Shown here: piece after piece, positions 1 through 5,929 of the stretch
Layout: each line of letters opens with the position of its first letter
Position numbering within the stretch: position 1 is the first letter of the stretch
Source: Saprospiraceae bacterium UBA2365
Lineage (GTDB): Bacteria > Bacteroidota > Bacteroidia > Chitinophagales > Saprospiraceae
DNA: 7,869 bases
Direction: 5' to 3'
Assembly (NCBI GenBank): GCA_002344345.1
Contig: DDTL01000197.1
Location: 1-7,869 of the forward strand
The notes under the pieces: model-generated
Database searches by the model: none
What the model saw: the letters and a program-made list of their open reading frames with translations, nothing else
What the model was told of the DNA's origin: nothing
Position numbers and translations under genes: made by a program

Positions 1-100
1 CATCTATAGTTATGTATTTATGGTTTGAGAATCATGGCCTGATGAAAACCGGTTGATTCACCCCTATCCCATTTAAGTAAAACTTTTTCAAAATAATTAT

Positions 101-122
101 TAAAATACTATGCAGTATTTTA
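101..122. promoter_or_regulatory. Operator-like palindrome 1 upstream of norC
   Basis: A perfect inverted repeat: half-site TAAAATACT (101-109), spacer ATGC, then the exact reverse complement AGTATTTTA (114-122). The same half-site recurs 46 bp downstream in a second palindrome of identical geometry, so chance in AT-rich DNA is an unlikely explanation. The 9-4-9 layout with an ACT-N4-AGT core fits a dimeric helix-turn-helix regulator. It looks more like Rrf2-family sites (the family of NsrR and IscR) than the TTGAT-N4-ATCAA box of FNR-type regulators, but the regulator is not in the window and its family is inferred. The site lies where the -33 region of the candidate promoter at 133-140 would be. 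Confidence 0.6.
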
Positions 123-132
123 TATTTTTTTT

Positions 133-140
133 TACTTTTG
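133..140 (+). promoter_or_regulatory. Candidate Bacteroidota -7 promoter element for nor operon
   Basis: TACTTTTG matches the Bacteroidota -7 consensus TAnnTTTG exactly. It lies 47 bp before the norC start codon and between the two palindromes. No clear TTG -33 element is visible at the usual distance, since palindrome 1 fills that position. The promoter may therefore be weak or regulator-dependent. The transcription start would fall close to the left edge of palindrome 2. Confidence 0.4.
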
Positions 141-146
141 TTCTTA

Positions 147-168
147 TAAAATACTATTAAGTCTTTTA
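147..168. promoter_or_regulatory. Operator-like palindrome 2 upstream of norC
   Basis: This is a second copy of the upstream palindrome: half-site TAAAATACT (147-155), spacer ATTA, then AGTCTTTTA (160-168), which pairs at 8 of 9 positions. It lies just downstream of the candidate -7 element, at or beyond the expected transcription start, and ends 19 nt before the norC ATG. That position would suit a repressor. The centre-to-centre distance to copy 1 is 46 bp. That this site and copy 1 bind the same protein is inferred from the identical 9-bp half-site. Confidence 0.55.
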
Positions 169-187
169 ATAACTTAAAACCTATATT

Positions 188-634
188 ATGCTATCAAAAA
201 AACAAGCGAGGGCGCTTTTTTTAGGAGGAACGGTGGTGACATTCCTGATATTCATCGGGTTGACCGTATTTTCCCTTTCAAAAGCGCAGGATCAGACCAA
301 CAGGGAGGACATCACCGAATCGGTAGTCCGGGGAAAACTGATATGGGAGAAAAACAACTGCATGGGTTGTCATTCCATATTCGGGGAAGGTGCCTACTAT
401 GCACCTGAATTGACAAAAGTGGTAGAAAGAAGGGGAGAACCACTCATCAAAGCGATTTTGATGTCTGAATCTCCCTGGAATCCGAAAGGAAGAAAGATGG
501 TTGCCTATGGCATGACTGAAGAGGAAGCGAACGATGTCATAGCATTTTTCAAATGGGCGGGGAATGTGGACCTGAACGGATTCGAAAGGATCGTTTCACC
601 ACTGGCGAAAGAAAGACTCAGCAATCAGAATTAA
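188..634 (+). CDS. norC: Nitric oxide reductase subunit C (cytochrome c)
   Basis: Small haem-c subunit of the cytochrome c-dependent NO reductase (cNOR), passing electrons to haem b of NorB. The 148-residue product has one N-terminal membrane anchor (about residues 9-30) and a periplasmic cytochrome c domain. The haem attachment motif CMGCH is at 58-62, followed by the NorC hallmark GEGAYYAPELTKV. The likely axial methionine is M104, in the GRKMVAYGMT segment that aligns with the ligand region of known NorC proteins; M109 is the alternative. Length is normal for the family. The ATG at 188 puts the anchor at the very N terminus as expected, and no strong Shine-Dalgarno sequence precedes it. 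It is the first gene of the operon, directly downstream of the paired palindromes, with norB 25 nt after it. Confidence 0.96.
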   Translation: MLSKKQARALFLGGTVVTFLIFIGLTVFSLSKAQDQTNREDITESVVRGKLIWEKNNCMGCHSIFGEGAYYAPELTKVVERRGEPLIKAILMSESPWNPKGRKMVAYGMTEEEANDVIAFFKWAGNVDLNGFERIVSPLAKERLSNQN

Positions 635-659
635 TTATTTACCACTCAAAACAATTGTT

Positions 660-2000
660 ATGAAATATAAAACTCAGAAAATAGCCTATTACTTTTGGGC
701 GCTTTCCATCTTACTGCTGGTTCTGCAGATCACCTATGGATTCATCATGGGTTTTGCCCGGATCGGCATGGAAGGTTTACACGAAATCATCCCGTTCAAT
801 ACTGCACGTGCAACACACACCAACCTGTTGGTTGTCTGGTTATTATCCGGCTTCATGGGCGCTGCATACTACATTATACCTGAAGAAGCCCAACGCGACC
901 TGGTAAAGCCAAAACTGGCATTCCTACAGTTGATCTCGCTCGCATTGGTGGGTGTAACCGCTATAGTCGGATACCATCTCAACTGGTGGGAAGGCCGTAA
1001 ATTTCTGGAAATTCCCAGACCGCTTGACTGGCTGGTTGTTGTAAATGTACTATTGTTTTTAGGATTGATACTCGTTACTCTTTTTACCGGAAAAAGGAAA
1101 ACGACCACCGCATTGGTGTTATCCATGGGCCTGTTTTTCGCAGCGCTTTTGTACTTGCCCGGAATGATACAGTTTGACAGTCAGACGATGGATTCATTTT
1201 TCCGCTGGTGGGTTGTTCATCTCTGGGTTGAAGGCGTATGGGAACTGATCATGGGTGGTATTTTGTCCTTCCTGCTGATCAAACTGACCGGAGTTGACCG
1301 TGAAGTCATCGAAAAATGGTTGTACGTGATCGTTGGACTGACCTTTCTATCCGGTATTCTCGGCACAGGTCACCATTACTATTATATCGGGGTCAACAAG
1401 ATCTGGCTGATCATCGGCGGGATTTTCTCCATGCTCGAGCCGCTGGCATTCATGGCGATGGCTTTATTTGCCGTAAATATGTACCGCAAAGGTGAAAAGA
1501 ATCACCCCAATAAGATCGCTCTTTACTGGACTTTGGGCGCAGCGATCATTTCATTCATTGGCGCTGGTCTGCTCGGAATGGCGCATACATTGCCACAGGT
1601 CAATTTATATACCCACGGAACACTGGTCACGGCCATGCATGGTCACCTGGCATTCTGGGGTGCATATGGGATGATCGTTCTGGCGATCATGAGTTATGCC
1701 CTGCCCAACCTAACAGGCAGGAAGCGGTATGACACATCAGGCAGCAGGCTGGCGTACTGGTTGTCCAACATCGGAATGCTCGGGATGACACTGGCCTTCG
1801 GAGTTGCCGGAGTGGCGCAGGTTTACCTTGAAAGACGCTACGGTATGGATTTCATGGATGTACAGAATGAGATCAAAGTGCATTTTGCCGTGCTGATCAT
1901 TCTGGCAACCCTGTTTGCAACGGGCATCACTTTTTATGTGATCGAATTCTTTAAGTACGGACTTCCTAATGATGAAGCGCTTGATATGAATCTGGATTAA
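660..2000 (+). CDS. norB: Nitric oxide reductase subunit B (catalytic)
   Basis: Catalytic subunit of cNOR in the haem-copper oxidase superfamily; it reduces 2 NO to N2O at a haem b3/non-haem FeB centre. It is 446 residues of mostly transmembrane helix. All expected ligands are visible with constant spacing relative to Pseudomonas NorB: low-spin haem ligands H53 (in RATHTN) and H329; haem b3 ligand H327 (HGHLAFWG motif); FeB ligands H187, H238 and H239 (VVHLWVEGVWE and GTGHHYYYIG); glutamates E191 and E260, matching the active-site pair. It lacks the long N-terminal quinol-oxidising extension of qNor, consistent with the norC gene upstream. Start ATG at 660 gives the usual short N terminus. 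The protein looks complete and functional. A 250-nt gap with an inverted repeat separates it from norQ. Confidence 0.97.
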   Translation: MKYKTQKIAYYFWALSILLLVLQITYGFIMGFARIGMEGLHEIIPFNTARATHTNLLVVWLLSGFMGAAYYIIPEEAQRDLVKPKLAFLQLISLALVGVTAIVGYHLNWWEGRKFLEIPRPLDWLVVVNVLLFLGLILVTLFTGKRKTTTALVLSMGLFFAALLYLPGMIQFDSQTMDSFFRWWVVHLWVEGVWELIMGGILSFLLIKLTGVDREVIEKWLYVIVGLTFLSGILGTGHHYYYIGVNKIWLIIGGIFSMLEPLAFMAMALFAVNMYRKGEKNHPNKIALYWTLGAAIISFIGAGLLGMAHTLPQVNLYTHGTLVTAMHGHLAFWGAYGMIVLAIMSYALPNLTGRKRYDTSGSRLAYWLSNIGMLGMTLAFGVAGVAQVYLERRYGMDFMDVQNEIKVHFAVLIILATLFATGITFYVIEFFKYGLPNDEALDMNLD

Positions 2001-2015
2001 AGCGTTTGTTAGTTA

Positions 2016-2140
2016 GTCTTTGAAAGAAAACGGCAGGCACTTGCGTTATGCTCATTTTTGAAACAGTCATTTACCAAAAGTAAACTCCTTGTTTTCAAAA
2101 ATTTCGCTAGCCTTGTCCTTGACGTTTTCTTATCAAAGAC
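2016..2140. repeat. Long imperfect inverted repeat between norB and norQ
   Basis: The outer arms at 2016-2032 (GTCTTTGAAAGAAAACG) and 2123-2140 (CGTTTTCTTATCAAAGAC) are reverse complements apart from one extra base. The inner arms at 2054-2064 (ATTTTTGAAAC) and 2091-2102 (GTTTTCAAAAAT) pair likewise with one extra base. The DNA between outer and inner arms pairs only partly. The central loop (about 2065-2090) contains a small TTTAC/GTAAA pair. In RNA this would fold into a hairpin of about 125 nt starting 15 nt after the norB stop. There is no T run directly after it, so it is not a simple terminator. It could be a miniature inverted-repeat (MITE-like) insertion, a degenerate mobile-element remnant, or an mRNA stabiliser or processing site for norCB. 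No coding capacity is seen in it. Confidence 0.55.
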
Positions 2141-2179
2141 AAAACACAATGAGTTTTACTGCAGACACTATATACCATG

Positions 2180-2236
2180 AACCGTCTTACCGGAGTACGC
2201 TTTTTCTGATATCCCTACTCCTTTAAGGCGGTTTTT
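2180..2236 (+). terminator. Hairpin with T run ahead of norQ (possible attenuator)
   Basis: AACCGTCTTA (2180-2189) can pair with TAAGGCGGTT (2224-2233), with one G-T wobble and a 34-nt loop. The right arm runs into TTTTT (2232-2236). This has the elements of an intrinsic terminator but a long loop. It lies only 14 nt before the norQ ATG. If real, it would reduce transcription from norCB into norQDEF or act as a conditional leader. The long loop makes it weaker than a canonical terminator. Confidence 0.3.
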
Positions 2237-2250
2237 CAATTTTAAAAAAA

Positions 2251-3024
2251 ATGCAAATACCATATTATTTACCGGTCAACAAGGAAGTGGAGGTTTTTGA
2301 ACATTGTTACCGCAGTCGTTTACCGGTTATGCTTAAGGGGCCTACCGGCTCGGGAAAATCCCGTTTTGTGGAATTCATGGCGCACAAACTGGGCAAAAAC
2401 CTGATCACTGTTGCCTGTCATGAAGAAACTTCAGCTACGGACCTCATCGGAAGATTTTTGCTTAAAGGTGCTGAAACCGTCTGGGTGGACGGACCTTTGA
2501 CCAAAGCGGTCAAGGAAGGCAGTATCATTTACCTGGACGAGATCGCTGAAGCCAGGCCGGATATCATCGTAGCCATTCATCCGCTGACCGATCATCGAAG
2601 GCAATTGTATATGGACAAACTGGGCACAACGGTTGCGGCGCATCCTGATTTTCTGCTGGTCATTTCTTTCAATCCAGGTTATCAAAAGGGTTTCAAGGAA
2701 CTGAAGCCATCCACCAAGCAGCGGTTTGTTGGCCTGGCTTTCAATTACCCGAAAGAAAAAACAGAGGTGGAAATTCTGTTGAATGAGACCAAAATAGATG
2801 AAAAAACAGCCGGCAGCCTGGTCAAAATCGCTTCAAAGATCAGAAATCTGACAGAGCTGGGCCTGGCGGAGACGGTTTCTACACGTTTGCTCGTGGATGC
2901 AGCGCATCTGATCGCTGCGGATCTGCCGAAAAGAACGGCTGTTGAGGCAGCTATCCTTCAACCGCTGACGGATGAAGAAGAAACGCTGGCTGCATTGCGG
3001 GATCTGGCAAATCTGTATATATGA
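2251..3024 (+). CDS. norQ: NorQ, MoxR-family AAA+ ATPase for NOR activation
   Basis: Cytoplasmic AAA+ ATPase of the MoxR group (NorQ/NirQ/CbbQ). With NorD it is needed to produce active NO reductase, thought to be by inserting the FeB iron into NorB. The 257-residue product shows Walker A GPTGSGKS (30-37), Walker B with IIYLDE (92-97), a sensor-1 asparagine in ISFNPG (N141), a probable arginine finger in STKQRFV (R158), and a C-terminal helical CbbQ-type region (about 170-257). Its N terminus (YYLPVNKEVEVFE) is typical of the family, supporting the ATG at 2251. The length is normal. A poly-A stretch rather than a Shine-Dalgarno sequence precedes the start. norD begins 62 nt downstream. It ends in TGA, which shows that this genome uses TGA as a stop. 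Confidence 0.94.
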   Translation: MQIPYYLPVNKEVEVFEHCYRSRLPVMLKGPTGSGKSRFVEFMAHKLGKNLITVACHEETSATDLIGRFLLKGAETVWVDGPLTKAVKEGSIIYLDEIAEARPDIIVAIHPLTDHRRQLYMDKLGTTVAAHPDFLLVISFNPGYQKGFKELKPSTKQRFVGLAFNYPKEKTEVEILLNETKIDEKTAGSLVKIASKIRNLTELGLAETVSTRLLVDAAHLIAADLPKRTAVEAAILQPLTDEEETLAALRDLANLYI

Positions 3025-3067
3025 TCATCAGCTTTTAACCACAGGAAGATCTGATCTTCCGGATGAT
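3024..3067 (+). other. Stem-loop between norQ and norD
   Basis: GGAAGAT (3044-3050) and ATCTTCC (3054-3060) pair perfectly around a CTG loop. An outer ATCATC (3024-3029) can pair with GATGAT (3062-3067) across an internal bulge. No T run follows, so termination is unlikely. A role in mRNA stability or in setting the NorQ:NorD ratio is possible but is inference only. Confidence 0.35.
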
Positions 3068-3086
3068 TGACTAACAACGATATACG

Positions 3087-4859
3087 ATGGGTCTTGATGA
3101 ATACATATATGGTAAGATCTCCAATTATTACCGACGCAAAAAGGAAAAGTTGCTGCAACAGCAGGAACAGACGGTTACGCTGGAATCCCTGAAACCTCGT
3201 CTCATGCTGATAGCCAGGGCATTGACCGGGGAAGAAATAGAGATCTTTCCTGCGGAAAAGGAAGGCGGTTGCCGGGACTTGTTTTTCTTTCTTCCTGAAA
3301 TGTTCTATGCGTTCGACAAGAGGTCAGAAAATGAACGGTTCTACCTATTCAGAACGCTATATCTCGTTGCACAGCACCGCTCCGGCATCAACTGGAAACT
3401 GAATGAATCCTATCCTGATGCTGTTTCAAGGGAAAAAGCGGAAGAAATGGCGCCGTTGATCCTGGCTAAAGTTTTTGACGAATTCCCGGCCTATGAACAG
3501 GTTTTTGAGGAACTCAAAAAACAACTGGATCAGGAAAACAGTAAAGTACACCCGTTTGACAAAAAATATCTTTATGGTAAACTGATGACGCCTAAAGGTG
3601 AAAAGAACGGGCAAACGGGAAATGCACATCATCCGGATAAACAAACCGGAAAACACAATCCAATGCAGGCCAAAACCAGCATCAAAGCCAAAAACAATGT
3701 GGAAAACATTGAAAGTCTGCAGGTGAACAAAAAACAGCAACAGGATGCCACGATCTATCACGACCTGGAAAAGCTCAGGACAGCAGATGAATTCGGGGGC
3801 AACTGGAAAGATTTTGACGGTGAGGATGAACTGGATCAGCATAAGGAAGCATTGAAGGAACTCAGGATGCAATATACTGTGCGGGTGAATGATGATGTGC
3901 ACAGTGTTTACCAGAGCGAATTTGTGGAGAATGCCCGGATCGCAGAAATAGCTGACGTGGAGGACAACGGAAAATTCTGGACCTATGATGAGTGGGATCA
4001 TTCACAGCATCAATATAAAACAGCATACTGCAAGGTTTTTCCTAAAAATAGTTTGCAGCTGAATCGCGGTTATTACGCAGAAACCATTGCGCACCACAAA
4101 ACCACACTGAATATTTTGCGTAAATCCCTGGTCTCTTATCAAAATAAGATGAAACAAGTGAATCTGCAGCGACAGGGTGACGATTTTGACCTGGATGCCG
4201 TCACCGATTTCTCAGTGGATATCATGAGCGGGCACTCACCATCTGAAAATATCTATATTGACAAGCAAAAGAAAGAGAAAGACCTATCCATATTGTTGTT
4301 GCTGGATCACTCACTTTCCAGTGATTCGTATGTCATGAACAACCGCGTGATTGATGTCGAAAAGCAGGTTTCGATACTTTTCGGAGAGATCCTGCATGAA
4401 TTTAAGGTGGATTTCGGAATTGCTGCATTTCATTCCAAAACCAGGAATCACATACATTTTGTAACCCTGAAGCAATTTGATGAAAGCTGGCAGAGATCAA
4501 AGCTAAAAATAGGTTCATTGCAACCGGAAGGATATACGCGGATCGGGGCTCCGTTGAGACATGCTTCAGCATTGTTGCAGAAAAGAGATAGCAAAAACAG
4601 GTGGATCGTCCTGCTCTCTGACGGAAAACCCAATGATTACGATCGTTATGAAGGTAAGTATGGGCTGCAGGACATCAAACAAGCACTCAAGGAGATGAAA
4701 GCAGTTGGCATTCACACCTATGCATTGGCCATTGAAAAGCAGGCAAAATATTATTTGCCCCTTATGTTTGGTCACAATCATTATCAGATCCTGTCTTCAC
4801 CGACAGAATTATTACACGCATTGATCAAATTATATGAACGCATCAGATATCAACAGTAA
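3087..4859 (+). CDS. norD: NorD, VWA-domain protein for NOR activation
   Basis: Partner of NorQ. It is a cytoplasmic protein with a C-terminal von Willebrand factor A domain, proposed to link the AAA+ ring to its NorB target. The 590-residue product has a conserved-type N-terminal region (about 1-145), a hydrophilic lysine- and glutamine-rich linker (about 145-235), an acidic middle region, and the VWA domain (about 398-590). The metal-ion-dependent adhesion site is intact: D407-x-S409-x-S411 in LLLDHSLSS, T484 in GYTRIG, and D512 in LLSDGKPND. No membrane segment is apparent. The start at 3087 gives MGLDEYIYGKI, as expected for NorD. The last 26 nt overlap the start of norE in another frame, suggesting translational coupling. 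Confidence 0.94.
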   Translation: MGLDEYIYGKISNYYRRKKEKLLQQQEQTVTLESLKPRLMLIARALTGEEIEIFPAEKEGGCRDLFFFLPEMFYAFDKRSENERFYLFRTLYLVAQHRSGINWKLNESYPDAVSREKAEEMAPLILAKVFDEFPAYEQVFEELKKQLDQENSKVHPFDKKYLYGKLMTPKGEKNGQTGNAHHPDKQTGKHNPMQAKTSIKAKNNVENIESLQVNKKQQQDATIYHDLEKLRTADEFGGNWKDFDGEDELDQHKEALKELRMQYTVRVNDDVHSVYQSEFVENARIAEIADVEDNGKFWTYDEWDHSQHQYKTAYCKVFPKNSLQLNRGYYAETIAHHKTTLNILRKSLVSYQNKMKQVNLQRQGDDFDLDAVTDFSVDIMSGHSPSENIYIDKQKKEKDLSILLLLDHSLSSDSYVMNNRVIDVEKQVSILFGEILHEFKVDFGIAAFHSKTRNHIHFVTLKQFDESWQRSKLKIGSLQPEGYTRIGAPLRHASALLQKRDSKNRWIVLLSDGKPNDYDRYEGKYGLQDIKQALKEMKAVGIHTYALAIEKQAKYYLPLMFGHNHYQILSSPTELLHALIKLYERIRYQQ

Positions 4860-5439
4860 GGGACCGGTTTATATCAATTACAGGGACATGTACTATCCAC
4901 CGGGTGGTATCCTGATCTGGATACTGGTTTTCCTGGAACTGATCACTTTCGGGGCTGCATTGATCGTAATGGTTTACCAGGGAAAATCTGAACCGGATCT
5001 GTTTGCTTCGATGGCGGGCAAAATGGATGTTATGGCAGGCACTTTCAATACGGTCGTACTGCTGACCAGCTGATATTTCATGGCTTCCGGATTGAAGCTT
5101 TTCAAAAAGCGGGCATATAGGAAAGCAAAGTATCATCTGTTCATCACCATACTGCTTGGACTTGTTTTTGTGGGCATCAAGGTCATGGAATATACGGCTA
5201 AGCTGGACATTGGGCTTGCATTGGGAACCAACACGTTCATGAATTATTACTGGCTGCTGACCGGCTTTCATCTGATACATGTGATCACCGGACTGATCAT
5301 ACTTCTGGTCATTCTGTGGCCGATCCAAAAAAATCCTGCTTCCATCGATGTCCCTGACCTGGAAGCAGGCGGAGCATTCTGGCACATGTGTGATCTGATC
5401 TGGCTGTTCCTTTTTCCGGTCATTTATTTAATTTTTTAA
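4834..5439 (+). pseudogene. norE: norE (cytochrome oxidase subunit III-like) interrupted by in-frame TGA
   Basis: NorE is an accessory membrane protein of NO reductase operons, related to cytochrome c oxidase subunit III. The reading frame from ATG 4834 runs 79 codons, hits TGA at 5071-5073, then continues in the same frame (TAT TTC ATG at 5080) for another 119 codons to TAA. The combined 201 codons equal a normal NorE. Family features lie on both sides: YPPGGILIW and helix 1 (about residues 25-48) before the stop; KVMEY (E119), FHLIHVITG (H146, H149) and WHMCDLIWLFLFPVIY (183 onward) after it. The TGA falls within helix 2, in NTVVLLTS-stop-YFMASG, where relatives usually have a small residue such as Ser or Gly. 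One base change (TCA or GGA to TGA) would explain it. Restart at ATG 5080 is possible but would produce a protein lacking helix 1 and half of helix 2. A sequencing error cannot be excluded. An alternative ATG at 4888 would avoid the norD overlap. Confidence 0.85.
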
Positions 5440-5449
5440 TACATAAGGC

Positions 5450-5707
5450 ATGAATTTAATCAGGCGCAATATTTTATTTGCCAGTTGGCTGGTATTGATG
5501 TTACTGGTGTTGATAATGGCGATGACATCTCACTTTGCCGGAAACATCAGATTTTTCGGTTGGATCATCTTCGGATTAACTGCCATCAAATTTATTGTTG
5601 TGGCATTTCAGTTCATGGAAATGAAGGCAGCACATCCGTTCTGGAAAACAGCGCTGCTGGCTTATGTGGGTATTTTCATTTTTGTCCTAGTTTTTCTGAT
5701 ATCATAG
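5450..5707 (+). CDS. norF: NorF, small cytochrome oxidase subunit IV-like membrane protein
   Basis: Small accessory membrane protein encoded with norE. In proteobacteria norEF supports full NO reductase activity without being part of the catalytic core. The 85-residue product has three predicted helices (about 8-26, 36-55 and 66-84). It shows the pattern KFIVVAFQFMEMKAAHPFWK (about 47-66), typical of NorF and prokaryotic oxidase subunit IV. The start at 5450 lies 10 nt after the norE stop, with an AAGG just upstream. It is the last gene of the operon and its frame is intact despite the lesion in norE. Confidence 0.88.
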   Translation: MNLIRRNILFASWLVLMLLVLIMAMTSHFAGNIRFFGWIIFGLTAIKFIVVAFQFMEMKAAHPFWKTALLAYVGIFIFVLVFLIS

Positions 5708-5805
5708 ATGGACATAAGCTATCGGGCAGACAGGTAAAACAGTTTATCAAATCACTACTGACCAACAAAAATTACAGCATTTCCCACTATGCCCGAACCT
5801 GTTCC

Positions 5806-5828
5806 GACCTAAGTGAGGAATCATGAAC
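5806..5828 (+). repeat. Degenerate copy of short dispersed repeat (left copy)
   Basis: These 23 nt match the reverse complement of the last 23 nt of the window (7847-7869) at 19 of 23 positions, including an exact 12-mer AAGTGAGGAATC (5811-5822). The preceding TTCC (5802-5805) also resembles the extended form of a GAACGAAGTGAGGAATC-type repeat that I believe is common in Bacteroidota intergenic DNA. That recollection is from memory and was not checked. Confidence 0.45.
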
Positions 5829-5872
5829 AAAATATTCTGCCCGTTTTAATTTTGTCGTCTGTAGTAATTTCA

Positions 5873-5900
5873 AATATCAATTTGACCCAAAATTGATATT
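5873..5900. terminator. AT-rich hairpin between convergent norF and beta-helix gene
   Basis: AATATCAATTT (5873-5883) and AAATTGATATT (5890-5900) form a perfect 11-bp stem with a 6-nt loop. It lies between the ends of two convergent genes, where a bidirectional terminator would be expected. Neither side has a clear T run and the stem is AT-rich, so the terminator role is inferred from position. Confidence 0.45.
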
Positions 5901-5929
5901 ATTCCATTCACATCTGTTATATTCACTCT

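Noticed and set aside
29..59. GAATCA/TGATTC inverted repeat and the AACCGGTT palindrome near the left edge as a terminator or operator
   Set aside because: The arms are only 6 bp with a 19-nt gap, no T run follows, and the motif is not repeated near the promoter, so chance is adequate.
3426..4001. 191-codon open frame on the - strand inside norD
   Set aside because: It lies fully antisense to a well-supported norD with an intact VWA domain. Its composition is what reverse reading of norD codons would give, with no recognisable domain.
5071..5110. Selenocysteine at the norE TGA, prompted by a small GCTTT/AAAGC hairpin at 5097-5110
   Set aside because: The stem is only 5 bp and lacks the features of a bacterial SECIS. 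Selenocysteine is not known in this family, and the position calls for a small residue in a membrane helix.
4843..5385. 180-codon open frame on the - strand across norE
   Set aside because: It is antisense to norE, whose oxidase subunit III motifs are clear on the + strand. The antisense product shows no membrane or domain pattern.
5708..5737. Short open frame starting right after norF (9 codons)
   Set aside because: It is too short, with no recognisable continuation in other frames. It is treated as part of the convergent intergenic region.
5485..5826. 113-codon + strand frame overlapping norF
   Set aside because: It is out of frame with norF, which carries clear NorF helices and motifs. 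The product is His/Cys-rich with no family resemblance.
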